Below, one piece after another: positions 1 to 12,009 of a stretch of 64,000 bases of DNA (the stretch's first letter is position 1; each line of letters starts with the position of its first letter). Origin of the DNA: Episyrphus balteatus (lineage: Eukaryota; Arthropoda; Insecta; Diptera; Syrphidae). Both the position numbers and the translations under genes were made by a program. The stretch spans positions 19,780,501 to 19,844,500 of the forward strand of contig NC_079135.1 of the NCBI RefSeq assembly GCF_945859705.1, read 5' to 3'. The notes under the pieces were generated by a model, which saw only the letters and a program-made list of their open reading frames with translations, had not been told where the DNA came from and ran no database searches.

Positions 1-445
1 CATTTTCATAGAGACAATTGGTCTTGCCCCATTTAAAAAAAAAACACCATTGAAGTCACGTTCAAAAACAAACTAAATACATTAATCCCATTGCAAGTTG
101 GCGGAGTTGCTTTAGAAATGGTCGTGTAGATGACATTTCCGATATGGACTTTGTATATTTTTAACTTAATTTACTATTTATAAAAGGACTTAACACTCAA
201 GGTATAGGAAATCATTATTCAATAAGCTTTGTTTAATGTTCAGTCTTAGATTTTCTCAATGAAATACTGACTAGCAATGTACCACGCCCATTAGAATGCT
301 TTTTCATTGATCTAGTTTAGCATAACTATACAGTTAATAATACGAAATAGGGGACCGTACATTTTATTTGATGATACAAAAAAATAACACAAAAAGTAAC
401 CAATTTTATCGGAGATTACCACAAATAATCTTTTTTATCAAAAAA

Positions 446-650
446 CAAACCCGACTTCCATGGATCAAAACTGTTTTTTATGGTTTTTCCAATAGTTCCT
501 TTAAGCTTTAACTGGACGAAATTGAAATGGGACCACATTGCAGCCACCAGCTTTCCAATACAAAAAGAATTATTAAAATTGGTTCACTCAGTCCAAAGTT
601 ATGAAGCAACAAACATAAAAAAAAAAATACAGGAAGTCCTTAAAAACCCA
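446..650 (+). repeat. Dispersed repeat family B, copy 1
   Basis: A roughly 200-bp sequence containing the words ACTTCCATGGATCAAAACTG, AGCTTTCCAATACAAAAAG and TTGGTTCACTCAGTCCA, followed by an A-rich tail. The same words recur in the same order at 24240-24420 (+) and in reverse complement at 41645-41880. Three copies in one window mark it as interspersed. No terminal inverted repeats or target duplications were recognised, so its class is open. Confidence 0.75.
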
Positions 651-2558
651 TAAAAAATTTTATTTCCATTTAACTTTGACAGGTTGAAGAAAAAATCTGG
701 AAATCAAATAGATGAAATCAAAGATTTGAAAACTAATTGCCCAAAATTGAAAATAAAAAAGCACACACTACGCAAAACCTTCAATTTAACTATTTGACCC
801 TACCCTGGGGTCATGTGTTTATCCATAGAGTCTAGAGTAGTTTATATTTCCAAGACAAAAGACCCAAAAATTTTATATCCAATAAAGAGTCAACCCTGAA
901 AGTTCAAATTTTGAAAAACCCAAAATTCAAGAGGCTGAAGATTCCTTAAAGTACAAAATCCTCATACACTCTAGCCTCGAAAGTTCAAAATACCGAAAAC
1001 GCACAGACCCAAAATTTGAAATTCATTGGGTTTATCTTAAATAAATCTTAGAGTTGAGAAAACCCAATTACACAAGAGTTTAGAATATAAAAAATTAAAA
1101 AAAAAAAAAAAAAACAAATTTCCAAAAAAAAAACAATCACAACAAACCCAAATTTCAGGTAGCCTTAGATCTCGAACACCAAAATTCTAAAATCTCTAAA
1201 ATTAATAAAGCATAGGGCTTCAAAGCCAGGTGACATTTCTCAGTCAGCTGTTTGATGGAAACAATTCTATTTGAATTTGAATTTTTTGGTGGAATTGATG
1301 ATAAAATAAAATTAATAGTGCAGTATGTAAATATAAATTATGAAATTGAGGAATTACAAGGAAAAAGCTTTTAAAACCACTCAAAACACAATTTTTTTTA
1401 ATTTTATCTGTCAACTAGCTTTGTTGTGCAAATTTACATTCCTAAAGCTAGTTGAAATTCGACTACGTAGTCACTTCATTCGTGAATGCGCCCATAATGA
1501 ATTGGTAGCTAGCCACATACTATTTCATCCAAAAAAAAAAAATAGAACCTACCTCAGGGGCCCAAAAAAAATAAATCGATTTTTTTAAAGAAAAATTATA
1601 TGTACATATATTATTTTAGGGCCCCAAAAATTTATACTTGAAAAAGTATACGTTCTTTTTTATTTGTTCTTATTTTCTATATTAAAGGGGCCCCAAGTAT
1701 CAAAGAATTCCCAAAAATTTAAGCCCCGGCAACTTAACGTACGCCTCTGGTAAAATAACATAAAACCTTTTTTTAAAATTACATACTTGAACACGGTTTC
1801 AAATGGTTTTTTCTCAAAACGAAACATTTTAAGAAAAAAATTTAGTATCGTTAAAACGGTTTAGAAAAAATATTTGTATGTCAACATTTTCCGACGTTTT
1901 TCAAAAAAAAAAATGATGTACCTACCATTTTTTAGAAAATATTAATCTAGATTTAAAAACGAAATTTCGAAAAAAATTCATCAATCTGTTTTAAAGAAAT
2001 TGATTTTTCGACAAAAAAATTGAAATATTTAAAAAAAAAAAATCTGCTTTTTTGCAAATATTTTGACTTTTCTGTATAAATTTTTTGATGCAATTGGCTT
2101 AGTCGTTTACGAGAAAATAAGCCCAAAAATTTTTTTATTTCAAAAATTAGGACCCATACATTTTTCTAAAATTGCACAATAGGTAATTAATAGAATAAAT
2201 ATTTTTTGAACTGTTATGAACGATACCTGTATTTAAACTGTTCTTTTTTTTATTCCTTATTAAAATTTTATACAATTAAAAAAAAACACATTTTTATTTA
2301 TTTTCAAATATTTCAAATTTGTATTTTATTAATAAAATGTTTTCAATGTAAAAGACAACTTTTAAAGTGAAAAACTTTAAATTTTTCATTTCAAATTGCA
2401 GAAAATTCGTTGAACCATAGGTCAAACTGATTTCAGAATCAAGTGCACTCTCGCATTCGTAAACGCATTTAAAACACAAAAACTAAAAAAAAATACTTCA
2501 TTATATTATCGACTTAGAATTATCTTGAAAGTCAAGTAACAAACACATAGTCTGATAA

Positions 2559-3191
2559 CACTGGTCAACAAAACTAAACTTTTTTTTGTTACAGAAACCA
2601 AGGTATACTTTTCTATAGGATTTTGGTGTGCTGAGCTCAAATCCAAAGTCAAAAAAATTCTATCACATCACGTTTTTGAGATAATCCCGTTAAAAAATCG
2701 AAAATGCCGCTTTTTACCAGTTTTCGAGATTAATTCTTAGCTTTTGGTTATTTGTTTTAAATAAATTTGTTTCTAATAGAACTAAATGTTGTCTGTCTAA
2801 GGTCCAATTTATTCACACTCCATTAAATTTAAAGTCGCCATTAAAAAAGGGAAATTTTAAAATTTGTATGCGATTTGACAGTTTTATAATTTTTAATGGA
2901 GCCTTTAAAAATAATGGAGAGTGAATAAATTGGGCCTAAATCCGTTTAAATCTTTTAAAAATCTCTTATCTTCTTTGAGAAATCTGAAATTGAAATCAAC
3001 GTGTTTGGTATATCTCATGTTTATTTACTTTTAATAGCGAATCTCTAAAAGTTCTTTGCCAATCGCTTTCAAATTTATCTCAAAAACGTGATGTGGTAGA
3101 ATTTTTCTGACTTCAGATTCGAGCTCAGCACCCAAAAAACCTATAGAAAAGTATATCTTGGTGTCTGTAACAAAAACCTTGTTGACCAGTG
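2559..3191. mobile_element. CACTGGTC-ended palindromic element, copy 1
   Basis: A 633-bp element with terminal inverted repeats CACTGGTCAAC/GTTGACCAGTG, flanked on both sides by TAA. The two halves are long imperfect reverse complements: the left arm contains TATACTTTTCTATAGG and GTGCTGAGCTCAAATCC, and the right arm carries the complement of both. The 3-bp TAA duplication recalls the TWA preference of PIF/Harbinger elements, but no transposase is present, so class assignment is an inference. Related copies lie at 52624-53730 and 55175-56087. Confidence 0.75.
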
Positions 3192-3983
3192 TAATATTTG
3201 GTAAATAACAAACATATTCCTTCAATGTATTTTAGGAGTTATTTTTTAATTTGTCGGATACAGGACAAGTTGCATCAAATTAAGCATTGGCAAATTCAAA
3301 CAGACATATTATATAACACAACCTTTGTGATATTGATCAAAAATCAAGCTTGTTTTAGACATCATAACTTACAAGTATCTTTATCATACCAAAATAAAAA
3401 AATAAACTTGGCAAAAACTGATTGATCAACAGAAACATAAAACAGAACTTGTAAATTCCACATTCCACAAAATTCACGCTGCAGAAAAAAGCCTAAGTGG
3501 TATATGCGATGTGTTTTGGCCAAAACAGACCTGTTTTAAAATGCAGGTTAACAAGCCATCAATTGCGTATTTTTAGAGAGTTAACCTAACTTTATGACAA
3601 GAAGGTGAAGTTAAGTGACTCGCAAGAAAGTAAAAGCTTGTTATGATGGCTGCGAGAGGAAGCAAAATAAAAAAAATAAGTTAAAAATAAAACCAAAAAT
3701 GTTTTACTCTTGGTTCATTGCACGAATGTTTTTATTACCAAATAATAAACATGTTCTCTATTGATCTCATAAAAATGTAATGGAAGGTGTTATTTTTAGT
3801 AGCAGATTATCATAATTTAAGGTTTTTCTTTTCTACTAAAATTTTCCAAAACTCAAACAGTTCTTAATTTTGCTTTATTCGCTCATTTTTCATATTTGGT
3901 CCTGGAATTTTCGCATGTGACTTTGGCACCAAAAAAACAAGCTCAAAATAAATACATATTGCGTTTTCCCCTCATCCGAACAG

Positions 3984-4769
3984 ATATTTAAACTCAATGC
4001 TGACCATCTAAACAACACCAAAAAAGCTGAAATGGACATTATTGTATTCAATCGAGTTCCAAAAACTGGCAGTGTTCAAATGATAAATTTATTAAAAAAG
4101 CTTGGTAAAGTTCATAACTTTGAGGTCGAATTGGATCCACAAAGTAAAGGAATTAAACAAATTCTTAACCAAAAAGAAGAAGAAGAATGGGTTGACAATA
4201 TTGCCAATTTAGATGAACCCAATATTTTCATTAGCCACGTTAATTACATGAATTTTACAAAATACGAACAACCACGACCTATTTATATAAACATGGTTCG
4301 TGATCCAGTGGAAAGGATTATAAGTTGGTTCTATTTCATTCGCTCGCCATGGGTATTTGTGCCACAACGAAAACGAAATAATGCTAGAATGCCCGATCCC
4401 AAATGGATGAATACAGATTTGGATGAATGTGTGAATTCGAAACATAAATATTGTTCTTATATCGAAGGTCAAGGTTTGACTAATGATGTTATAGATCATA
4501 GGAGGCAAACTATGTTCTTTTGTGGTCATAATAAAAAAAAGTGCACGTGAGTTGATTTTCATAATCTTTCATTGAAACCGTTAAATGGATTTTTAACTAA
4601 AAACTGTTTTAAAGGCCATTCAATACGAGACTTCCATTAGAATTAGCCAAGAGGAATGTCGAAAGGGAATATGCAGTTGTTGGAACTTGGGAAGATACAA
4701 ATATTACACTCACTGTGTTGGAAAAATATATTCCAAAATATTTTAAGGGTGCTAAAGATTTGTACTACA
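3984..4769 (+). CDS. pip: pipe-like sulfotransferase cassette 1, exons A and B
   Basis: Exon A is 3984-4546 and exon B is 4615-4769; exon C lies far downstream at 10521-10729. Joined, they encode 308 residues of a Golgi heparan-sulfate 2-O-sulfotransferase-type domain, which moves sulfate from PAPS to a glycan. The 5'-phosphosulfate-binding segment FNRVPKTGS is at residues 22-30, with the lysine expected to be catalytic. A histidine in ISHVNYMNF (residue 85) matches the family's second active-site histidine. The 3'-phosphate-binding segment RDPVERIISWFY begins at 106. DHRRQTMFFCGH ends exon A, and YAVVGTWEDTNITLTVLEKY is in exon B. Exon A enters in phase 0 after a pyrimidine-rich acceptor, with no signal or anchor, so it must be spliced from an upstream common exon. 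The in-frame ATG at 4032 is internal. The pip assignment rests on the tandem-cassette layout; Hs2st is the alternative for a single copy. Confidence 0.88.
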
Positions 4770-4939
4770 GTAAGCGTTCATTTTACAAGTTTTTATAGGT
4801 TAATTTTTTTTCTACTCGATTTTATTTAACATACTACTTTGTATTCATTATGTTAATATGTGTGGAATTAATTTATAGAAGTTTTTATCTTTAATTTGCA
4901 AACCATTGAAATTCACTTAAGAAATTATTACTTGCTGTA

Positions 4940-5876
4940 TGGTAAGCGGGGGTACATTTGACACCGGGGCACATTTGACTTTGCGTTTTTTGGTATGATC
5001 GTGCCCTTAATTAACAATAGTTTGGATGAAGAAAGAAGCTTAGTTTGATTTAAAGAAATTTTGCGAAATTTCGCAGTCTTTCATTAACTTTTCGCGGAGT
5101 ACCACGTGTTTTCGTGTTTTCTGTATTTCTGATCTTATTTTTGACCACCGGTATGTAAGCGATTTCTGAACCTAATAAAAAGTTTTTTCAATGCTGAATC
5201 AATATTTTGATAGCACTATGCTTAAAGTTAAGTAAATTAAAACCAGCTTTGTAAAAAAATAGTATTAGTTATTGAAAAAAAAGAAAAACTGTTATGAAGC
5301 TCCTCCGGGGCACCTTTGACTTTTGCAATTTGGGCACATTTTTAGGTTGAATTTGGGAAATTATTTATTTAATAAATTATTTAAAAGTAAATCGACATCG
5401 ATTAATTTTGATTAAGATTTAAATGGAGAGATTTTTTGAAATATTTTATGGTTTTTTGTTTTTTCTTCTTCTTTTTAGAAAATAAATTTTTTGATTTATT
5501 TTTTTCGTTATATTGTTTAGTATATTGTTTAAAACCAAAAAAGTATTTTTTTTTCTAATTAAATAATAGACGAGTAAGATCCACCTGATAGTTTTAAAAA
5601 TTTAATGCACACGATGTGGGGTTTAATCCACCATTGTCAAATGTACCCCTTTTAAAGTCAAAAGTGCCCCGTGATCGGGGCACTTTTGACAAAATGACTA
5701 TTTTTAGAAAACATAATTTTTTAAATGTTGTAATGTTGTAAAACAAAAAAAATTACTGTTAGTATAATCTTGAATAGTCAATAAATCAAATACAAAACAA
5801 AACATTGGAAAACATTAACAGTTTTCGAAAATACAGACCTTTAAAAACTAAGTTTCAAATGTACCCCCTTCTCCCC
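4940..5876. mobile_element. TA-flanked element with GGGGGTACATTTGA ends
   Basis: A 937-bp element lying between TA dinucleotides. The left end reads TGGTAAGCGGGGGTACATTTGA and the right end, reverse complemented, reads GGGGAGAAGGGGGTACATTTGA. Subterminal repeats of GGGGCACATTTGAC or GGGGCACTTTTGAC occur on both sides (4965, 5308, 5665, 5680). TA flanks and short inverted repeats are what Tc1/mariner-type non-autonomous elements leave. No transposase reading frame survives. It sits in the expanded B-C intron of cassette 1. Confidence 0.65.
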
Positions 5877-8432
5877 TATAGAGTAGAGCAAGTATTTGTT
5901 TCGCGTCAAAAAAAAATCCGAGGTGTAAATCAAAAACAACATTTCGATAATGGAGGGACATATCCTAAAAACAAGACACATTTCGACGACAGACAGATTT
6001 TCTTCAAATTTTGTACAAATGATTTTATGGAATTGTGAATATTTTTTTTGTTTGTTTTTTTTACCTTTTTCAAAAGGTATTAATATCTGGAACGAAGTAT
6101 TACAAGATTAAGGATAAAAAAGAATTCAAGTGTTATTTGCTTAAAATTAATTATAAAAGGCAAACTACAATTCCAGTGCGTAGTTTTTACGTATAATTGA
6201 TTTGTTATTTGCTTTTTCCACAAAGTCAATATCTTGATGAAAACAATTTTTCTATTTTCGAAAATAATTACTAACGGTACAGTTTAGGAATTGCGCCGTA
6301 TGACGTCATACGATTACAATGATACATACGTTACCCTTTAGATTAGTTATGTATGTCTTTTTTTTTTTTTTCTGATTTATAAATAGAGGCATCAATAGTC
6401 AAAAAGTTATGGTATGATCGTAATCGTTAGCCGTCACACAGTGGAACGCCTAGTACAAAATTCCTGGCATTGGGTGAAAATTTTTTTTTCATTCTTGTAA
6501 ATATTTTTTGTTTGTTAATCATAGAAAATTGTCCCTTCTTTCATAATCCACAAGTTATTTTTATCAAAATGTTTTGGTTTCCAAGATACAGAGTCTCAAG
6601 TGCGGACTATTTCACAAGAAAAAAAAGATGTTTTTTTTTAGAAATTTTCATACTCTTATATCTGGCTCATTTTTTAAGATATCTTCTTGAAATAAGTTTT
6701 GTTCATAAGATACTGATATCTAAAATATATATTTAAGAAAAAAATCCTTAAATTATATTTCTAAATAATTCTAAAACACGTTTTTCTATAACCCTTTTTG
6801 AAAATTTCTCTTCAACTTTGAAAATGCTTTTAAAAAAATGCTTACATATGCCCGCTCTCTTAGTAGTCTAGAATGAAAGCTTAATAGTTTGTGTGTAATA
6901 TTTTAAAACATTTGGATCCGACCGAATCCGACCCCGTTTTTTAGAGCACCATCTTTATAAATTTAACCCTTTATGTAGTATTTTTTTATTTATTTTTTTT
7001 ATTTTTTCCTATCTGTAAAGGGGAGGGTTGGTGTTATTTGGCTAGCTTAAAGTGTCATGGGGTAGTTTAAACCAAGAATATAACTACTGAATACATAACG
7101 TAAGATTGACCAAAAAAATAAAGAAAGAGTGAGTAAAAACAATTAATTTTTAAGGTTTTTTTAAGAGTAAAGCACTGTCAGAGCGATCAACGAATGAACG
7201 AACTTATGTAATTTTTTATGCTTATGTATTTTCTAACAAAATCTGGATAATAAAGTAAGAATCTAACTAAAGTTTAAATTAAAAAAAAAATATATATTTC
7301 AATTTCTAAAGCGAAACGGAAATTTGTATAAAAAAACAGCAGAACGAAAAATTTTGTTATGCTTTTCGTTTCACAGCACACGAGATTGACAAACGATATT
7401 ATTACCTGTACTTGAATACTTGGAAAGTTTTTAATAATGTTTCACTAATGTTTTTTCAGGTAAAATTCCTTAGTCCAAAAGAATTTTGCACCTTGTGAAT
7501 TTTAATTTCTTCAAAATTATTTTCAAGTTTTAATTTATTGACATTATTTAATTTTGACTTTCGTTGCTGACTTTGGAGGCTTAGAAACATTTTCGTTTCG
7601 CTTCAGCAGCGTACTAGGTTAGCTTAAAATAATGTCATGGCTTCGAAATAAAATTTGTCTTGCAAACAATTTGTTCTCTGAATTGTTTCTTATTTAAGAA
7701 AATAAAATGTATTTTTTTTTTGGTTTTTTGAAAAATTTAAACTCCAGTTTTTTGTTAAGAAATTTGTTCTAAAAATATGTACAATTTCATTTGTTCGTTC
7801 ATTTGATCATTCGTTGGTCGCTCTTATGTACATTGTACATTTTAATTTGCAATTTTAGTTACTTGTCTTTCATATTAAGCTGTACATAGCTTTATGATTT
7901 TTTGATAAGTAGGTATATCGTATTTTGTTTGCTTTTTTTTTTATGAATCCATCATTTTCTTTTAAATTAATTTCATTATTAAGTTGACAATATTTATATT
8001 TTATCATATTTTTTATGTTTATGTTGGTATTTTCATAATAATACCAATTCATTTTAAAATAACACATATTTACATAAGATAATCCTTTTTAAGCTATTTT
8101 TTATTCATAATAATTTTTTTTTGCAAATAATCGGTATTTTAAAAGACTGTTAACAAAATGTGTAAACGCTTTTTTTTACTTAATAAATAAGACAATAACG
8201 TAAAGTATTAATTTTATGTGTAGTAAAATAAGGATTGGTAGTTTTTGTATGTTAACAGCTATTTTAAGTAAAAAAAAATTAAAGAATTAAACATTTTTTG
8301 TGATTTTTTATTGGATTCAATTCTGTGATTTTCAAGAAGCAATATAGCGAAAACCGTTTTAGGATCCGTTCATTAGATCAGAAGTTACAGTCATATGACC
8401 ACTTTTTCATAGTTTCGATCCACTGTGCGTCA

Positions 8433-8573
8433 TCCCGTAATTCGACCCCTGGGGTCGAACTACGGCATACGTTCGTTAACGTATTGACGCTTTATATCTC
8501 TATCATTTTCTTCTGATTAAATAGAGAGAGCAATAGTCAAAACGTTAACGAACGTATGCCGTAGTTCGACCCC
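8433..8573. repeat. Three-armed inverted repeat around GTCGAACTACGGCATACG
   Basis: GGGGTCGAACTACGGCATAC at 8451 is repeated in reverse complement ending at 8573, with a roughly 50-bp arm that continues through CGTTCGTTAACGT. A third partial arm (CCGTAATTCGACCCC) lies immediately upstream at 8434-8449. The sequence is more GC-rich than its surroundings. It could be a small foldback transposon, and no flanking duplication was recognised. Confidence 0.7.
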
Positions 8574-10520
8574 TGATTTTTTTTTAAATTTTGACCTAAA
8601 AATATGTCTACAAAATTACTGTCCCGAGTTACAGCTCAAACCAATGATCTGATTTGGTATTGGTAGTTATAAGTTTTGGGATGTTTTGAAGAGATCTTTT
8701 TTGAAATTCTTTTTGTTTTTAGGATCAAATTCTATTTTTAGGACCAAAACAAATAGTACCTGTCATATGACCAATATTTAAAAGTTGTTTTTCTCAAAAA
8801 CGGATGTAACAATTTTTATTCAACAAAAAAATTTTAGAATTTAGCAAATAAGTTCTTACTTTTGAAATAAAAAATATTTTCGGAACCATAATTAACGGTA
8901 CCTGCCTTAGAACCGTTTTCATAATTTCTAACTTTCTCCTTGCTAACTTAACTGATTTCAATGAAAACATTTAATGCACAAACGGTTAAGTTTGTGTGTT
9001 CAAATTTTAAAAAAATATATACCTATTTTTTTTATTTTTTCGAAAATGTTTTATTTTTTTTTTATTTTAAAAAATCAAGTTTATGAAAATGGGTCGAAAG
9101 ATTTTTTTTTTTTTTTTTCAAATATAAAGTAATTTTTTAATAACGGCAAACCAAATTTTTTTTTGAAAAATAATGGAACAAAATTAATTAACAGAGCCAA
9201 ATCAGTTTTAGGAGGCCAGAAGTTGAAAAAGTTACAAGCAAAAAATTAGTGATAAAGAAAAAACAGTGGTAGGTATAGATAATGGGAAAAATAAATTAGA
9301 TTGCAGCAGATGTCCGGAAATGGGGTGAGACAGGGGCACTCAAAAAGAATTTCATCAACTTTTTTTATTAAATAGGTAATTTTTTCAAAAAAAAAAAAAT
9401 ATTTTTTAATCATAAAAATAATGTCCCAAACTCAAGCTAAGGTACATAAAAACTTTCATCTTCAAAAAATGTTATCAAAATCCAACTATTTCTGGTTAAA
9501 TATATAAAAATTAAAAAAAAAAAGGCATTTTTCTCAATTTTTTATTTTAGTTTCTTTTTAAAATAAAATGGATACACCTGACTTTTTCTATTAGAGGATA
9601 CTTTTGCCAGAAATTGTTCCCTATCCCGCCCCTATTTTTTTTAACATTAATCCTAAATTTTCCCTTAACTAATTTACTGCCAATTATTCTTTTTTTTCAG
9701 TATGCATTCTATATGATGAAATTTATATGATTTTGAAAGGCATTGTTTATACAAATATAACGTATATTGAGATAGTTTGGACTACAAATATTGAAATCGG
9801 CAAAAACAAAAGTAAAAACGAAATTGTAATAAACGAATTTTACGCCACGTACAGAGTATTACGTTTTAACTCACAACAGAAATTTGAATTAAATACTGTA
9901 GTCTCAAATCCTATATATTTTTTATTTATATTTGTTTTGTTTATAATGTATAGTATTTGTAAATTTAACGTTTTCTGCAGTAGGTACTTTCGAAATTGGA
10001 ATTATACAGTTTGTGAGCCCATTAAATCCCTTTGTTACTGTTGTGAATTTACTTAGTAACTCAATTCACTTGTTGAATTACTCACGAATTCCAAAGTGTT
10101 TTTTTGTCAAGATACTTAAAACTATAAAGTTAATCTAAATGCTATAAATTGACACTTGAAACATGATTTTTGTGTGTTGTGATCTCGAATGAATTTAGCA
10201 GCTTTTTTTACTTGGTTTAAGATCAATTTAACGAATTGGAATATGGGTATCAAAAAGAGTACAGAAAAAGTGTTTCTGGGATATATTTATTTTCAATAGC
10301 GATTGAATCTCTCAAATCCATGACATATGTAACACTGAACACTTAGCTAGACTTTTAATTATTAAGGTCCTGGAAACAATTTTCTTTTTTTCTTTTTGCG
10401 TAGAAGATATTCCTCACGATTATTACTATTTAAATTTTTTTATTCAAAAAAATCGAGTAGAAAAATAAAACTATTATTCTGAACTGGTATTAACTTTTTA
10501 TTGATTCTTTTAATATTTAG

Positions 10521-10729
10521 TGGGCCTGAGCAAAAATTTACACAATGACAACCCAATGAAACCGCACGTAAGTGAAGAGCTCAAGGAAATGCTTCGAAAA
10601 AATTTCACACGTGAAATTGAATTTTACCAATTTTGCAGACAACGTTTACATAAACAATATTTGGCTGTTAAACTTGATGAATTAATGGATTTTGATAAGA
10701 GTCTTTTAAAAGATAAAAAAATAAATTAA
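10521..10729 (+). CDS. pip: pipe-like sulfotransferase cassette 1, exon C
   Basis: The acceptor TTTAATATTTAG precedes TGGGCC. The first two bases complete the split codon A|TG from exon B, giving MGLSKN, then the frame runs to TAA at 10727-10729. The segment EMLRKNFTREIEFYQFCRQR is the conserved C-terminal block that ends every cassette (KNFT.E..FY.FC.QRL.KQY), matching the EFYEFALEQF region of heparan-sulfate 2-O-sulfotransferases. The tail after KQYLAVKL is cassette-specific. Only 180 bases separate this stop from the cassette 2 acceptor, so any cassette 1 poly(A) site must be within or just before them. No AATAAA is visible there. Confidence 0.85.
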
Positions 10730-10909
10730 AAAAAAAAAAGAACAAAAATATTAAAATGGCTTTTATTAATTTTTCATTTTATATAAATATATTTCAAACT
10801 TTTTTTTTTTCAAATTTGGACTCGGGAACTCTCGCTTGTTTGCATCTTAACAATTAATAGCTTTGTTTTTCTAAAACAAAAACAATCTGGATATTTTTTT
10901 ATTCTTTAG

Positions 10910-11933
10910 CTGAAAACCTTAAACCCTCATGATCTAAATAATACTCGAAAAGCTGAAATTGACATAGTTTTCTTCAATCGGGTGTCTAAAACTGGCAGTG
11001 AAGCACTTATGCAACTATTAAATTATTTGGCCAATTTCAATGGATTTGGTCTTGCTAAAAGTTCTGATGAGACACCAAGACCTCGTGTCCAAACATTAAA
11101 AAAACAAATAGAAATTACCGATGCAATTATGGAACTTGGTCCAAACAATGTTTATGCCGAACATGCTAATTATATTAATTTTACCAAATACGATCTACAA
11201 CAACCAATTTATATTAATCTTGTGAGAGATCCTGTGGAACGTGTTATCAGTTGGTTTTACTATCAACGAGGAGGCTATAAGAATGCTAAGATTTTTAAAG
11301 AGTCTCCTGAGATCGAGATGAAGCCAATAAGTTGGTATAAAAAGGACTTTAATCATTGCGTTCGAAGTGGTGATCCTGAATGTCAGTTTGTGCCATTTTC
11401 AGTTGATGATTCTTCGGTGGATTATCGTAGACAGTCGTTGTTCTTTTGTGGACATACACAACATTGCATGTAAATATTTTTTGTTTCATTATTTTTTTTT
11501 TTTTTTTGTTTTCTGATGATTTATAATTTTTAGACCATTTAACTCACCAACGGCTGTTCAAATAGCCAAACAAAATGTTGAAAAATACTATGCTGTTGTT
11601 GGATCATGGGAAGATACCAATGTTACTTTGACAGTACTTGAAGAATACATTCCTCGATTTTTCAATGGCGCTAAGTTTCTTTTTAACTGTATGAACATAA
11701 AATAATTTTGTTTAATAATGGTCATTAATAGAATTTTTGCATATTTTTTTTTTATAGTGCGCAAGGATGAAATAACTAAAAAGACGAAGAATGAAAGGAA
11801 AGCGAAAATCCATGATGATGTTAAGGATATGCTTAGGAAAAACTTTACCCACGAGTATGATTTTTATTGGTTTTGCAAACAAAGACTTTACAAACAATAT
11901 ACAGCTGTGAGATTATTGAATGAAAATTATTAA
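10910..11933 (+). CDS. pip: pipe-like sulfotransferase cassette 2 (exons A-C)
   Basis: Exons are 10910-11469, 11534-11688 and 11758-11933. Together they encode 296 residues with the same phases as the other cassettes (0, 2, 1). The start LKTLNPHDLNNTRKAEIDIV aligns with the other three. The PAPS-site segment is FNRVSKTGS, with serine in place of the usual proline but the lysine kept. Other landmarks are EHANYINFTKYDL with the active-site histidine, RDPVERVISWFY, YRRQSLFFCGH, then YAVVGSWEDTNVTLTVLEEY in exon B and KNFTHEYDFYWFCKQRLYKQ in exon C. The stop is TAA. The two inner introns are short (64 and 69 nt). There is no own start codon or membrane segment, so this should be an alternative 3' end of a shared pip transcript. 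Target glycan is unknown from sequence; Drosophila Pipe isoforms act in the Golgi. Confidence 0.88.
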
Positions 11934-12009
11934 AGGCAATTAAAATTAAATAATTTTTGTTTTTCTTTTGGAAGAAAATTGCAAGTTCGCTAGGAACTTA
12001 TTCTTAGAA

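Larger units (their letters stand above)
1..3983. other. Intron or intergenic DNA upstream of pip cassette 1
   Basis: No coding exon could be supported on either strand here. If the pip reading is right, this stretch is intron between the off-window common 5' exons and cassette 1. It is AT-rich with many A/T runs. Identifiable contents are a dispersed repeat copy near 446-650, a run of diverged ACCCAAAATT-type short repeats near 840-1200, GGGGCCC-containing tracts near 1555-1700, and a transposable element at 2559-3191. The last 20 bases form a good pyrimidine tract and AG acceptor for the first sulfotransferase exon. Confidence 0.6.
4770..10520 (+). other. 5.75-kb intron between exons B and C of pip cassette 1
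   Basis: The corresponding introns in cassettes 2-4 are only 69, 69 and 432 nt, so this one is greatly expanded. It holds a TA-flanked element (4940-5876), a 14-bp palindrome with a CRE core (GTATGACGTCATAC, 6298-6311), a three-armed hairpin (8433-8573), and a repeat with GGTACCTGTC/GGTACCTGCC motifs at about 8740-8940. Short ORFs such as 9727-10056 show no family resemblance. The rest is A/T-run DNA in which I see nothing coding. Confidence 0.7.

Noticed and set aside
4209..4562. 117-residue minus-strand ORF
   Set aside because: It is the antisense shadow of cassette 1 exon A. The minus-strand ORF at 14225-14584 is the same kind of shadow of cassette 3.
6298..6311. GTATGACGTCATAC palindrome as a functional CRE site
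   Set aside because: One perfect site in an intron, in a repeat-like setting, is not enough to claim regulation.
9727..10056. 109-residue ORF inside the cassette 1 intron as an extra pip exon
   Set aside because: It lacks all sulfotransferase landmarks and conserved splice phases; it shows only hydrophobic, AT-driven composition.
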